From contig WGNI01000003.1 in assembly GCA_016124655.1 (NCBI GenBank), forward strand, positions 212,520 to 276,519: a DNA stretch of 64,000 nucleotides, written 5' to 3'. Of this stretch, positions 25,290-34,452 are shown piece after piece (position 1 is the first letter of the stretch; each line of letters begins with the position of its first letter). The stretch is from Alphaproteobacteria bacterium. GTDB taxonomy: Bacteria > Pseudomonadota > Alphaproteobacteria > Caulobacterales > Aquidulcibacteraceae. A program made the translations under genes and the position numbers. The notes under the pieces are model-generated. The model was not told where the DNA came from. It made no database searches and saw nothing but the letters and a program-made list of their open reading frames with translations.

Positions 25290-26384
25290 TCAAGAAAGAC
25301 CATTGGGCGCGGCATTGCCCGAAAGGACAGCCTCAAAGCCTGCGATATAGCGCTTAAATGACAATGTCGCGGCATGAGCTTGCGCCTTCGCCAGCAGAGC
25401 GGCCTTCTCGCCGGCAGGCAGATCAATCAGCCGCTTCATGCCTCGCGCGATGTCGTCTACGTCGTAGGGATCCACCAGGATGGCGTTCCCGTCGAGCGCC
25501 TCTTCTTGAACAGTCCCGCGCGAGACGATCGAAATCAGCCCTTGTTGGGCGGCCTCCAGCGGAGGCAACCCAAATCCTTCGAGCAACGAGGGGAGCGCCA
25601 TACCCGTCGCGTTGCGCAGCAGCCATCGCAAGTTTTGTTCATTGACATAGCCGAGCGCGCGCACGCCGGGAACGGCGCTGGCGGCTCGCGCGATCTCCGC
25701 GCCGTACGGCGTACGCGCGCCAGCATAGACATACTCCACGCCGCGTTCGTACAAGCCGGATCGCGCATAGGCCTCGATGATGCGCAGATGGTTCTTCCGC
25801 TTTTCCATCGCGCCGATGGTCAGGAGGAACGGGCCGTCAAGCCCGGGGACCGGACTTCTCTCCGGCGCCTCGATGGTCTTGCGGACATATTGACGACACA
25901 CCACGAGAAATCGCGCCGCATCCCCATAGATCTTGCGGTACTCGGTACGGCTGAAATCGCTCACGGTGACAACGCCGGGGCCCACGCGCGCAATCTTGTC
26001 GTAGGCCATGCGATACCGTCGCACAGTTTCCGGTTCAAACAGATCAGGATGCGAGATCGGACCGACATCGTGGCACAACACGATATCATCGCGCACGAGT
26101 TGCGTGCGGAGAACATAGAGCGGGTCCATGAATAAGACCGGCCGATCCGGCCGCCGGCGCGCGAGCAGAGATGAATCGCCGAGCGCTGACATTTCCAGGA
26201 GCATCGCGCGTCCGGCAAGCTTGCGTATCAAATCCGGCTGAGGCTGAAACGGCAGGCGCCAGTAGCGCACGTCATGGAAAAAATGCGGCAGTTCCCGTAA
26301 GAGATCATTGCAGATGTGATAGGCGCCCGTGCGGTTGATCAAGGCGAGCGAAAAATCTGCGGTATAGAGGGGATGACCTAGCAT
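25290..26384 (-). CDS. Glycosyltransferase, GT4-type (GT-B fold)
   Basis: A 364-residue GT-B enzyme. The C-terminal nucleotide-binding half shows GPFLLTIGAMEKRKNHLRIIEAYARS, ALGYVNEQNLRWLLRNATGMALPSLLEGFGLPPLEAAQQG and LVDPYDVDDIARGM, the usual GT4 donor site with its ExFGxxxxE motif. It should attach a sugar from a nucleotide donor, plausibly the product of the neighbouring genes, to a glycan or other acceptor. Last gene of the minus-strand cassette, 18 nt after the epimerase. Confidence 0.85.
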   Translation of the reverse strand: MLGHPLYTADFSLALINRTGAYHICNDLLRELPHFFHDVRYWRLPFQPQPDLIRKLAGRAMLLEMSALGDSSLLARRRPDRPVLFMDPLYVLRTQLVRDDIVLCHDVGPISHPDLFEPETVRRYRMAYDKIARVGPGVVTVSDFSRTEYRKIYGDAARFLVVCRQYVRKTIEAPERSPVPGLDGPFLLTIGAMEKRKNHLRIIEAYARSGLYERGVEYVYAGARTPYGAEIARAASAVPGVRALGYVNEQNLRWLLRNATGMALPSLLEGFGLPPLEAAQQGLISIVSRGTVQEEALDGNAILVDPYDVDDIARGMKRLIDLPAGEKAALLAKAQAHAATLSFKRYIAGFEAVLSGNAAPNGLS

Positions 26385-26402
26385 AGCGCCGTTGAATTGC
26401 GC

Positions 26403-27332
26403 CTACACATTGGCGTAGCGCGCATTGTTGAGCATCCGGTATCCGCGCAGAAGCTCGCGAATGCCACGGTCAATGCCCCAATCCGGGCGCCATCCCGTCG
26501 CCTCCAGTTTCTCGTTGGAGACAATATAGTCCCGCTTATCGGGATCCTCGCCAATCGGCGCTTCAATGTAGACGAACTCCGGCACCTGCGCCTTTATGCG
26601 CGCGCACAATTCCAGCTTAGAGAGATTGGCCTCGGACAGCCCCATATTAAAGCACTGGCCGCCCATCGACTCGTACTGATCGATAGCGTGCAGAAATCCC
26701 TTCGCCACGTCGCGAATATGGATGTAGTTCCGCATGAAATGGCCCTCGAAGATCACGACTGCCCGATCGGTGACGGCGCGCCAAGTGAAATCATTGATTA
26801 GCAAATCCAGGCGCATGCGCGGCGCCATGCCGAACACAGTGGCCAGCCGCAGCGATACGCCGCCGGCGCCCAGAACTGCTTCCTCTGCCTCCATTTTTGA
26901 TACGCCATAAAGGGAAATCGGCCTGAGCGGCGTTTCTTCGGTACAGAATTGGCCCTTTTCACCCACGCCATATCCGGAATTCGTTGTGGGGTAGACTATT
27001 CGTTGATCGTTGGACAGAACCTTCACGATCATGCGCACAGCGTCGGAATTGATGGTTTGCGCATTGATTGGATCCCGCTTGCACAACGGCGCACCCACGA
27101 GCGCCGCCAAGGGTATGACAATATCGGCTTTGGACAACAGCGCTTTAACCAGCGCTTCGTCGCGCGCGTCGCCGCGCACGGGATTGAAATCGTCCGAAGC
27201 GCAAATGTGCGCGAGAGCAGTGTCCCCCCGTGCATAGGTGTCTAGGGCGTCAACCTGATGCCCACAACGAAGCAGTTCTGGAACAAGAACGGACCCGATA
27301 TAGCCCGCGGCGCCGGTGACCAGGATGCGCAT
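26403..27332 (-). CDS. NAD(P)-dependent sugar epimerase/dehydratase (extended SDR)
   Basis: A 309-residue extended short-chain dehydrogenase. The Rossmann motif TGAAGYIGS is at residues 6-14, followed by NSD/TTNSGYG and the catalytic YGVSK (Tyr and Lys near residues 142-146). Later residues such as RNYIHIRDVAKGF and GWRPDWGIDRGI match sugar-nucleotide epimerases. It probably acts on an NDP-heptose or related sugar made by the adjacent kinase and nucleotidyltransferase. It starts 6 nt after the aminotransferase stop. Confidence 0.85.
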   Translation of the reverse strand: MRILVTGAAGYIGSVLVPELLRCGHQVDALDTYARGDTALAHICASDDFNPVRGDARDEALVKALLSKADIVIPLAALVGAPLCKRDPINAQTINSDAVRMIVKVLSNDQRIVYPTTNSGYGVGEKGQFCTEETPLRPISLYGVSKMEAEEAVLGAGGVSLRLATVFGMAPRMRLDLLINDFTWRAVTDRAVVIFEGHFMRNYIHIRDVAKGFLHAIDQYESMGGQCFNMGLSEANLSKLELCARIKAQVPEFVYIEAPIGEDPDKRDYIVSNEKLEATGWRPDWGIDRGIRELLRGYRMLNNARYANV

Positions 27333-27338
27333 GAACCC

Positions 27339-28739
27339 TCACAGAAGAACGCTTCGAAAGACATCGCCGATGCGCGCCGCCGTTGAGCGGTCAATTCTGT
27401 GCGATGTCGGCAGATTGACCCCGGATGCGGCGATCCGAGCGCTGACCGGGCAAGGCTTCGCCCATGGCCGGAAGGCCGGCATAGCCGAAAGCGAATTGAA
27501 GAAGGGCCTCACTTCAATGTTCTCAGCCCGGCACGCCGCGATCAACGCGTCGCGCTTTTGAGGCGGCACGAGCGCACACACAAACCAAACGACCGGCCCT
27601 GCAGGCGCCGACATGGCGGGCGGGAAGCGCACGCAATCGAGGCCTTCAAATGCCTCGCGGTACATCGCCTCCAGCGCCGCTCTGTCTGCGATGAACGTGT
27701 CCAAACGATCCAATTGCGCAAGGCCGATTGCGCCCTGCAAGTTCGTCATACGATAATTGAAACCCACCTCTTCATGCCAATAGCGCCGCTCCGGACGCAT
27801 GCCATGATCACGCAGCATGCGCATGCGTTGCGCCAGCGCCGCGTCGCTGGTGACGCACATGCCGCCTTCACCCGTCGTCACGATCTTGTTGGCGAAGAAT
27901 GAGAACGAGGCGACGTCTGACCAGGCCCCTACCGGTCGTCCGTCGTAGGTAGCGCCGTGCGCTTCTGCGCAATCCTCCAAGACAAACAGCCCATGTTTGC
28001 GCGCGATCGCCTGAATCGCCCGCATGGGCGCAACGCGGCCAAACACGTGCACAGGCATGATAGCGCGCGTGCGCGGCGTAATGGCCGCTTCGACTGTCTC
28101 CGGAGACAGACACCAGGTGTCTTCGTCGACATCCATCAGCACCGGCGTGGCGCCGCAATGGATGACCGTGTTCGCCGACGCGGCGAACGTGAAATCCGGA
28201 ACGATCACTTCATCGCCCGGTCCAATGCCCAGCGCCGTCAGCGCCAAGTGCAGTGAAACCGTGCCGTTGCTGGTCGCCACCCCCTCGGTGTGACCGATGC
28301 GTTGGGCAAAGCGCTCCTCGAACGAACGCAAGAGAGCGCCTTGGGAGGAGATCCACGTGGAGAGGAACGCGTCCATGACCGCGCGAAACTCCGTGTGCGT
28401 CAGGTGCGGCTCCGCAACCGGCGTCAGCGCGCGTTCGCGCCGCAGGGCGATATCAACAAGTTTGCCGTGCGCATCGCAGACCGGGGCGGCCACGGCATTG
28501 GCGCAGTCGCGCCAAGGCTTCGTGAAGTCCTCAACCCTTGGCGACTGCAGGTGCCGGCCCTCGCGCAAGCCAGCGCGCAACTGATCGAGGTGGGCCGCTC
28601 CGAGCAATGTTCCGTCCGGCCGCGTGACGAATACGACGCCATACCCATTGTCCAGGGCGCGCTCGATGGCGACCCAAACGCTGTCCGTCGCGGCGACGCT
28701 GAAGCGTTCCCGCACACCCACTTCATCGCTCATGCGCAT
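27339..28739 (-). CDS. DegT/DnrJ/EryC1-type sugar aminotransferase with an N-terminal CBS-like domain
   Basis: A 466-residue fusion. Residues 108-466 are a PLP-dependent sugar aminotransferase: SSQGALLRSFEERFA, GDEVIVPDFTFAASANTV, FVLEDCAEAHGA and SFSFFANKIVTTGEGG with the PLP Lys at about 285. Residues 10-105 are unusual: ATDSVWVAIERALDNGYGVVFVT and PDGTLLGAAHLDQLRAGLREG look like a CBS domain, then APVCDAHGKLVDIALRRE like a second half. CBS domains bind adenosine nucleotides and may regulate the enzyme. The gene overlaps the kinase by 10 bp and probably makes an amino sugar. Confidence 0.85.
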   Translation of the reverse strand: MRMSDEVGVRERFSVAATDSVWVAIERALDNGYGVVFVTRPDGTLLGAAHLDQLRAGLREGRHLQSPRVEDFTKPWRDCANAVAAPVCDAHGKLVDIALRRERALTPVAEPHLTHTEFRAVMDAFLSTWISSQGALLRSFEERFAQRIGHTEGVATSNGTVSLHLALTALGIGPGDEVIVPDFTFAASANTVIHCGATPVLMDVDEDTWCLSPETVEAAITPRTRAIMPVHVFGRVAPMRAIQAIARKHGLFVLEDCAEAHGATYDGRPVGAWSDVASFSFFANKIVTTGEGGMCVTSDAALAQRMRMLRDHGMRPERRYWHEEVGFNYRMTNLQGAIGLAQLDRLDTFIADRAALEAMYREAFEGLDCVRFPPAMSAPAGPVVWFVCALVPPQKRDALIAACRAENIEVRPFFNSLSAMPAFRPWAKPCPVSARIAASGVNLPTSHRIDRSTAARIGDVFRSVLL

Positions 28740-29764
28740 GCCAGGGCGCGCAGGTAATTGTCGTCAAGTTCCGGAGCGTACAGCACCACGGAAGCGCCCT
28801 CGCGATCCATCTTGATCGGCACATGAGCAAGTTTGGACATGGCCGCGCGCACGCTAAGCGCCTTTTCCGGCGGTACGTACATCATAAGGAATCCGCCGCC
28901 GCCCGCGCCAAGCAGTTTGCCGCCGAGCGCGCCGGCCGCGCGCGCCGCCTCGTACGCTTCATCAACCGCACAATTGCTGACGCCCTCTGCGAGCGTGCGC
29001 TTCAACGTCCAAGTCTCATGCAGCAAGCGTCCGAACGCATCGAGCGGCGTTGATTCATCCTCCAGAATGGTCTGACCTTCACCGACGATCTCGTAGAGCC
29101 GCATCAATTCAGATTGACGCGCGCCGATGTTCTTCGTTTTGGCGGCCTCCACGTCACTGGCGGAGCGGGTGAAGCCGGTAAAGAAGAGCATCAAACGCGA
29201 TTCCAGCGCGCTCCTGCGTGCATTGGACAAGCGCACGGGCGCGACGCTGAAATCGCCATTTGAGTCAAAATCGATGCGATTGCATCCGCCATACGCGGTC
29301 GCGATCTGATCTTGCAGACCGCCTGCTTCCTTCAGCAGGTCACGCTCGACGCGAATGGCTTCTGAAGCGAGGATGCGCTTGGAGCACAGCTTTCCCTGAT
29401 CGCCCATCAGCGCATTCAGCATGGACACGGTGAAGGCCGACGATGAACCAAGGCCCGAACGCGAAGGCAGATCCGCGTTGTAGATGATCTCATAACCGGT
29501 CCGGTCGTTCACCCCGTAATGCTCGAGCACTGCGCGGACAACCGGGTTTTGGATTTGAGAGACAGCGTTAACCTCTTCCAGCATGCCCCACGCGACGCGG
29601 TAGTTGAACTGGAAGAGCGCCGGCAGTTTGCGCAATTGAACATAGACGTATTTGTCGATTGTCGTTGACAGCACCGCGCCAGGCGCCGGCCGCATCAGCC
29701 AGTCGCGGAGATCTGTGCCTCCGCCGAAAAAAGAGATGCGCAACGGCGTGCGAACGATGATCAC
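28730..29764 (-). CDS. hddA: GHMP kinase, D-glycero-D-manno-heptose 7-phosphate kinase-like
   Basis: A 344-residue GHMP kinase. The N-terminus RTPLRISFFGGGTDL is the HddA/heptose-kinase signature, and LPSRSGLGSSSAFTV (about 99-113) is the phosphate-binding motif 2. KLLGAGGGGFLMMY near the C-terminus is motif 3. HddA phosphorylates D-glycero-D-manno-heptose 7-phosphate at the anomeric position on the way to GDP-heptose; closely related kinases act on fucose or octose phosphates. First gene of the minus-strand cassette, divergent from the nucleotidyltransferase. Confidence 0.82.
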   Translation of the reverse strand: MIIVRTPLRISFFGGGTDLRDWLMRPAPGAVLSTTIDKYVYVQLRKLPALFQFNYRVAWGMLEEVNAVSQIQNPVVRAVLEHYGVNDRTGYEIIYNADLPSRSGLGSSSAFTVSMLNALMGDQGKLCSKRILASEAIRVERDLLKEAGGLQDQIATAYGGCNRIDFDSNGDFSVAPVRLSNARRSALESRLMLFFTGFTRSASDVEAAKTKNIGARQSELMRLYEIVGEGQTILEDESTPLDAFGRLLHETWTLKRTLAEGVSNCAVDEAYEAARAAGALGGKLLGAGGGGFLMMYVPPEKALSVRAAMSKLAHVPIKMDREGASVVLYAPELDDNYLRALACA

Positions 29765-29926
29765 GGACGTCCCCCGTGGCGAGGAGCCTTGTCTTGAGCC
29801 GAATCAGTGGACGGTTGGTAACCTGACATTGTCAATATGACCTCGCCTTAATGTTACCTCGGCCCCATCGTGACACGCAGTGCGGCCCGTCAGGCCGGCT
29901 GTGCTGGATTCAGCAAGGAATGGACC

Positions 29927-30694
29927 ATGCGGCAGGCGGTTGTGCTCGTTGGCGGTCTTGGCGCGCGCCTGGGCCCGCGCACCTCAGCCACTCCCAAGCC
30001 CTTGATGCCCATGGGAAACGGCCGGGTATTCCTCGACTATGGGTTGGCGCACCTCATCAGCCAGGGGATCAGCGAGATCCTTCTCTTGGCGGGGCACCTG
30101 GGCGAGCAAGTCATGGCCCGCTATGATGGATGGACGTTCGGCCGCTGCCGCATCGCGGTCATCCGGGAGCCGCAGCCCGCAGGAACCGCCGGCGCCCTCC
30201 GTCTGGCCGCCGGCCGGCTCGATGATATCTTCGTGATGACGAACGGAGATTCTCTGTTCGAATGCGCGATCCCTCCCCTCCATCGAGCCTTGCGGCCCGA
30301 CGATAGGGGTGCGCTGGCGCTGCGCTGGGTCCCCGACGCGGCCCGATTTGGCACGGTGGAGCTCCAGCACGGCCGCGTGTCGAACTTTGAAGAAAAGGGG
30401 GCCAAGTCCGGTCCGGGACTGGTGAATGGCGGCGTTTACGTCCTGCGCCGCGAGATCGTCGACCGAATTGGCCCCGCCCCATGCTCGATGGAGTATGAGG
30501 TGTTTCCCGCGCTTGCGCGGGCGGGACGCCTCGCTGGAGCAGTGTGCGAGGACTATTTTATCGATATCGGCGTTCCAGAGACCCTGGCGGAGGCGGAGCA
30601 GACGCTTCCCAATCGTCCGCTTGCGGCAGCTGTGCGGCGCATGTTTGAGAGCGCTTCGCCGCCATTCAACAAGACGGGCGCAACTCAAGCATAG
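29927..30694 (+). CDS. Sugar-1-phosphate nucleotidyltransferase, HddC-like
   Basis: A 255-residue NTP transferase. The N-terminus has GGLGARLGPRTSATPKPLMP (nucleotide loop and Lys), then GTAGALRLA, TNGDSLFE (metal-binding Asp) and EDYFIDIGVPETLAEAE. This pattern is close to HddC, which forms GDP-heptose from heptose 1-phosphate. The start MRQAVVLVGG with AAGGA at about 29914-29920 is preferred to an upstream ATG. It is transcribed divergently from the kinase gene across a 162-bp, relatively AT-rich promoter region. Confidence 0.8.
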   Translation: MRQAVVLVGGLGARLGPRTSATPKPLMPMGNGRVFLDYGLAHLISQGISEILLLAGHLGEQVMARYDGWTFGRCRIAVIREPQPAGTAGALRLAAGRLDDIFVMTNGDSLFECAIPPLHRALRPDDRGALALRWVPDAARFGTVELQHGRVSNFEEKGAKSGPGLVNGGVYVLRREIVDRIGPAPCSMEYEVFPALARAGRLAGAVCEDYFIDIGVPETLAEAEQTLPNRPLAAAVRRMFESASPPFNKTGATQA

Positions 30695-31139
30695 CGCGTC
30701 GGTCACGCGCAGGATCGGCAGCGGCCGTTTCACTTGAAGTTTTGGCGCTGACGCTCCGCAAAGGACTTTCGGCCCGTTACTTATCTTCCCTGCGGCAGCG
30801 TCGCTAGTGCGCCAAACCAAGACCATTCGCGAGTCCAGCGCAACGGCCGGACGCGCCGACCCCGCCATGGGCGACCGGCTGAGCGCGGCGGCCAGGTTAT
30901 CGCCGCAGCGAGCCGATCGCGGCGTTAGGCTCAATCGGCGTCGGTCCCCGCGCCAGCCCGCCATGCCTTGGCGCTCCCACGCATGACGCCTATTTCAGCT
31001 TTTGGGCGCCCTTGACGGTTTTGGGCAATGGCGCCAAAAACCTTCCCGCGTCGTCTTGTCCGTCCCGTGCAGAAAGAGCCCGCCGTTTCAGGCGCGCCGC
31101 AGCGGGAGGCGGCGGTCGCATGAGGAAACGCTCGGGAGG
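30695..31139. other. 445-bp regulatory region upstream of the second TBDR
   Basis: No credible gene. It holds the inverted repeat TTTTGG-N9-CCAAAA at 31019-31039, an isolated TTTTGGGCGCC at 31000-31010 and other TTTTGG or CCAAA words near 30740 and 30812. The promoter of the TBDR should be here. A GGGAGG ribosome-binding site is at 31134-31139. Confidence 0.6.
31019..31039. promoter_or_regulatory. Inverted-repeat candidate operator, site 1 of the catabolic island
   Basis: TTTTGG, nine bases, CCAAAA. The same arms and exactly the same spacing occur at 41668-41688 before the decarboxylase-like gene. A left half-site with the longer word TTTTGGGCGCC lies at 31000-31010, and that word is also part of site 2. 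A likely target of the TetR regulator at 33551-34366; inferred. Confidence 0.55.
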
Positions 31140-33557
31140 ATGATGGTGATAACCGATCATAACGGAACCGAACGCCGCCGCAGGCTCGCGCTTGGGGCGG
31201 GCTCGTTTGCGCTGGCCGGATTCAGCGCCGCAACCGCGCTGTGCCTTTTTCCCGCCAGCGCCGCTGCGCAAAACGCGGAAGCGCAGGATCAACGCACCGT
31301 CAATGAAATCATCGTCACCGCGCAGCGGCGTGAGGAAGCCGTCCAGGACATTCCCTTGGCGGTCAGCGCCTTTGACGAGGCCGCCATCGAAAATCTCAAC
31401 GCGCGCGACATCCGCGACCTCACCGGCGTGGTGCCAAACCTCGTGATTTCCGAAGTGTCGATCGGGCCCAGCATGACGCAGGTTTCGCTGCGCGGCGTGA
31501 ACTCGCAGGATCCAGAAAAAAGCTTCGATCCAGCGGTCGGCGTATTCGTCGACGGCGTCTATCTCGGCACATCAGCCTTCAATCTCCTGAATTCGTTCGA
31601 TCTGGAGCGGATAGAAATTCTGCGCGGTCCCCAAGGGACGCTGTTCGGCCGCAACACGACCGGCGGCGCCGTCAATGCGTTCCGCACGCGCCCAACCGGG
31701 GAATTCGGCGTCCGCTCGCAGGTGATCGTCGGCAGTGACGATCGCTTGGACGCACAGGGCATCGTGAATCTTTCGCTCGCGGAGAACCTTCTCGCCCTGA
31801 AGCTCTCCGGGTACGGCCAAACCGATGGCGGCCTGTGGGACAATCCCGCCGGCGGCGCCACGGGCGCCAAAGATCGTTGGGGCGCCGGCGCCCGGATGTT
31901 GTGGACGCCGACGCCGGACTTTGAGGTGGATTTCATCTACGATCACGCCGAAGACAACAGCGAACTCACGCCTTACATTCCGCGCGGCATTGCGGTGATT
32001 TCCCCTTTGTCGCCGCGGCTCACGCAAACCACATTTCCGACGCCGGCCACGGTCGTCGTGGGATTCGGACCCGATCGCCTGTGCACGATCGCGGGCGGAC
32101 GCTGCCTGCAGAACGATTTTTCGTTTTCGCGGATCACGGATCCGCACTTTCAAGACTCCGAACTGGACGCCTTTACAGTGAACGCGGACTGGGACGTGAG
32201 CGACGCGCTCAATATCGCCGCCGTGTTTGGATGGCGCGATAGCTCCGAGGCGGTTTACATCGACTTCGACGGTACCGACCTCACGATCTTTAACGTCGTG
32301 CGCAAACAGGACTACAGCCAGTGGAGCGGAGAAATCCGTCTGGCGTCGGACTTCGACGGCCCGTTCAATTTCGTCGCCGGCCTGTATCATTTCGAAAGCG
32401 AATATGCGCTGCGCCAAGCGATCAAGCTGGACGCGGCCATGGTTGCGCCGGTTCCAGCCCTCGGGGTGAGCTACGTCAACGGCTCCGGGGATGAAGACAA
32501 TCACGAAGCGTCCACCACCGCCGTGTTCGCGCAGGTGGATTGGGCGCTGACCGACGCCTTTACGCTGACGCTCGGCGGACGCGGCACCTGGGACGAAAAG
32601 GAAGTGTATACCCGCTTCGTCGGCGCGCCCCCGGGCGTCACCAACGCGTATCAAGTAACGGACGGCATTTTGCCGGGCCGGCCAATCACGTCACAGGGCG
32701 GCGCCAATGAGGAATGGTTCGAGTTTACGCCCCGCGTCGCCGTGAACTGGCGGCTCAACGAAGACTTTCTGGCCTATGCCTCATACACCAGGGGCTACAA
32801 TGCCGGCGGCTTCAGCGCGCGCGCCGGCACGGTGGCTGATGTCACAACGCCGTTCGATCCGGAATTCATCAACGCCTATGAAGTGGGATTCAAGTCCGAC
32901 TGGTTTGACCGCCGCGCGCGGTTGAATGTTGCCCTGTTTTACAACGATTACGAAGACAAGCAGGAAGAAGCGATTCAGCCGGGCCCCCCGCCGACCTTCA
33001 CCTCCACCACGGTGCGCAATGTCTCCGGCGCACGCATCATGGGCCTGGAAGTCGAAGCGACCGCAATCCTTAACGACTATTTCCGCATCGACGCGTCCCT
33101 GGGCGTCATGGATGGCGAGTACACCGACTACGACGCCTTCCTGGGCTCTGGCCAATACGTGTCCACGCCCGCCCAGCCGTCCGGCACGCTTTTGGCGGCG
33201 GATTTCACGCCGCTGACATTGCGGAGGCTTCCCGAAGTCACCGCCTCGATCACGCCCGCGTTTGAAGCGCCGCTTGGACCCGGCATGTTCTCCGCCCGCT
33301 CGACGGTGCGCTACGTGTCCGAGCAATACGCGGAGTTCTTCAACGATCCCCGTGGCCTCATCCCGGACCAGACGTTTGTCGACGCCTCGATCTCGTATGC
33401 GTTCGCAGGCCCGGATTCCGATCGCGTTCGCGTGACGCTGTTCGGCGAAAACCTCACGGAAAATCAGGAGGTGTCCTCGTTCACGAATTCAATCGTGGAC
33501 TTTGGAACAGTTGCTGCGCCGCGCACATGGGGCGTGGAAGTGCAGGTGCGCTATTGA
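31140..33557 (+). CDS. TonB-dependent outer-membrane receptor of the catabolic island
   Basis: About 805 residues. A long Arg-rich N-terminus with a signal segment (LALGAGSFALAGFSAATALC) ends at ASAAAQ, then NEIIVTAQRREEAVQDIPLAV (TonB-box region), plug motif ILRGPQGTLFGRNTTGGAVNAF and a beta-barrel to the C-terminal aromatic-like VEVQVRY. These receptors in Sphingomonad/Caulobacter-like bacteria often import hydrophobic or glycan compounds. The start is uncertain: ATG at 31140 or 31143 or GTG at 31146 all follow the GGGAGG site; 31146 has the best spacing. It converges with and overlaps the TetR gene by 7 bp. Confidence 0.92.
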   Translation: MMVITDHNGTERRRRLALGAGSFALAGFSAATALCLFPASAAAQNAEAQDQRTVNEIIVTAQRREEAVQDIPLAVSAFDEAAIENLNARDIRDLTGVVPNLVISEVSIGPSMTQVSLRGVNSQDPEKSFDPAVGVFVDGVYLGTSAFNLLNSFDLERIEILRGPQGTLFGRNTTGGAVNAFRTRPTGEFGVRSQVIVGSDDRLDAQGIVNLSLAENLLALKLSGYGQTDGGLWDNPAGGATGAKDRWGAGARMLWTPTPDFEVDFIYDHAEDNSELTPYIPRGIAVISPLSPRLTQTTFPTPATVVVGFGPDRLCTIAGGRCLQNDFSFSRITDPHFQDSELDAFTVNADWDVSDALNIAAVFGWRDSSEAVYIDFDGTDLTIFNVVRKQDYSQWSGEIRLASDFDGPFNFVAGLYHFESEYALRQAIKLDAAMVAPVPALGVSYVNGSGDEDNHEASTTAVFAQVDWALTDAFTLTLGGRGTWDEKEVYTRFVGAPPGVTNAYQVTDGILPGRPITSQGGANEEWFEFTPRVAVNWRLNEDFLAYASYTRGYNAGGFSARAGTVADVTTPFDPEFINAYEVGFKSDWFDRRARLNVALFYNDYEDKQEEAIQPGPPPTFTSTTVRNVSGARIMGLEVEATAILNDYFRIDASLGVMDGEYTDYDAFLGSGQYVSTPAQPSGTLLAADFTPLTLRRLPEVTASITPAFEAPLGPGMFSARSTVRYVSEQYAEFFNDPRGLIPDQTFVDASISYAFAGPDSDRVRVTLFGENLTENQEVSSFTNSIVDFGTVAAPRTWGVEVQVRY

Positions 33558-34366
33558 CCGGCGCGCCGGCGCCGCGCCGCAGCGCTGGCGGCGGTTTCCT
33601 TGCGCGGCGGCGATCCTCCCCGCGTGGGCTTCAGCGGCGCGACCTTTCCGCCTTGTGCCCGCGCCGCGCTTTCGGCCGCACGCTCCGACGCCTGGCGCAG
33701 GAGCGTGCGGCCGCCTTTATCGTCCGTGAGCGCCTTCAGGAATTCGATCATGGCGCTGACGCGTATCGGGCCGTCTTCGGCGAACCATCCATGGCAAGCA
33801 ATGCCGTCGAGCAGAAAGCGCGTGATGTCCCTTCGCAGATGGAACCCTTCCGCGGCCTGTTCGGCGGGCGAGAACAGGAGCGCAGCGGTCTCCCGGCGCG
33901 CCCGGTCATAGGCGTCCATCGCGGGCTCGAACACAGCCGCAAGGTCCGGATCGGTGCGAGCCGCGTTCGCGAGCTCGCAATAGGCTTTGTAGTCGTCGGT
34001 TTGATTTTGCGCCCACGCGATCTCGATGGCCTGGTGGCGCCAATCGGGACCGTGCTCGATATGGCTGACGATCGCTTCGAATTTGGCGATGCGTTCGCGC
34101 ATCACGAAATGCACGGTGGCTTCAATCAGCGCCATGCGCGTGGGGAAATGATAGAGCATCGCCGAGCGCGTCATGTCGGCTTGTTCAGCGACCGTCACGG
34201 CGTTGGTGCCGGCGTAGCCATAGTGCGCCAGGCAGTGCACCGCCGCGTTCATGATGCGCCGTCGGGTCGCGCCGCTCTTGCGCAATTCGCCGGCGCCCGC
34301 TTCCGTCGGGTCGGGCAGCGGCGCGCGTCCGCTGGCTTTCGGCGTGCGCCCACGTCCGCTCATCAT
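33551..34366 (-). CDS. TetR-family transcriptional regulator
   Basis: A 271-residue regulator. The N-terminal HTH (about 35-80) reads TRRRIMNAAVHCLAHYGYAGT, then VTVAEQADMTRSAMLYHFPTRMALIEA, which fits TetR (YHF at the recognition helix). The C-terminal ligand domain is all-helical, followed by an Arg/Ala-rich tail. The start MMSGRG at 34366 is chosen; a longer frame to 34387 is possible. It is divergent from the P450 gene, and is the best candidate regulator of the catabolic genes. Confidence 0.88.
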   Translation of the reverse strand: MMSGRGRTPKASGRAPLPDPTEAGAGELRKSGATRRRIMNAAVHCLAHYGYAGTNAVTVAEQADMTRSAMLYHFPTRMALIEATVHFVMRERIAKFEAIVSHIEHGPDWRHQAIEIAWAQNQTDDYKAYCELANAARTDPDLAAVFEPAMDAYDRARRETAALLFSPAEQAAEGFHLRRDITRFLLDGIACHGWFAEDGPIRVSAMIEFLKALTDDKGGRTLLRQASERAAESAARAQGGKVAPLKPTRGGSPPRKETAASAAARRRRAGQ

Positions 34367-34452
34367 GCCCCTTCGCGTCTCATGCAAACGCCGTCATGGC
34401 GCCACGCGCGCGCCTTTGCGTCAAGCGAACGCACCCGCTCGCAGAGCCGCGT

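Noticed and set aside
31289..31474. Antisense frame inside the second TBDR
   Set aside because: Shadow of the TonB-plug coding region; no independent support.
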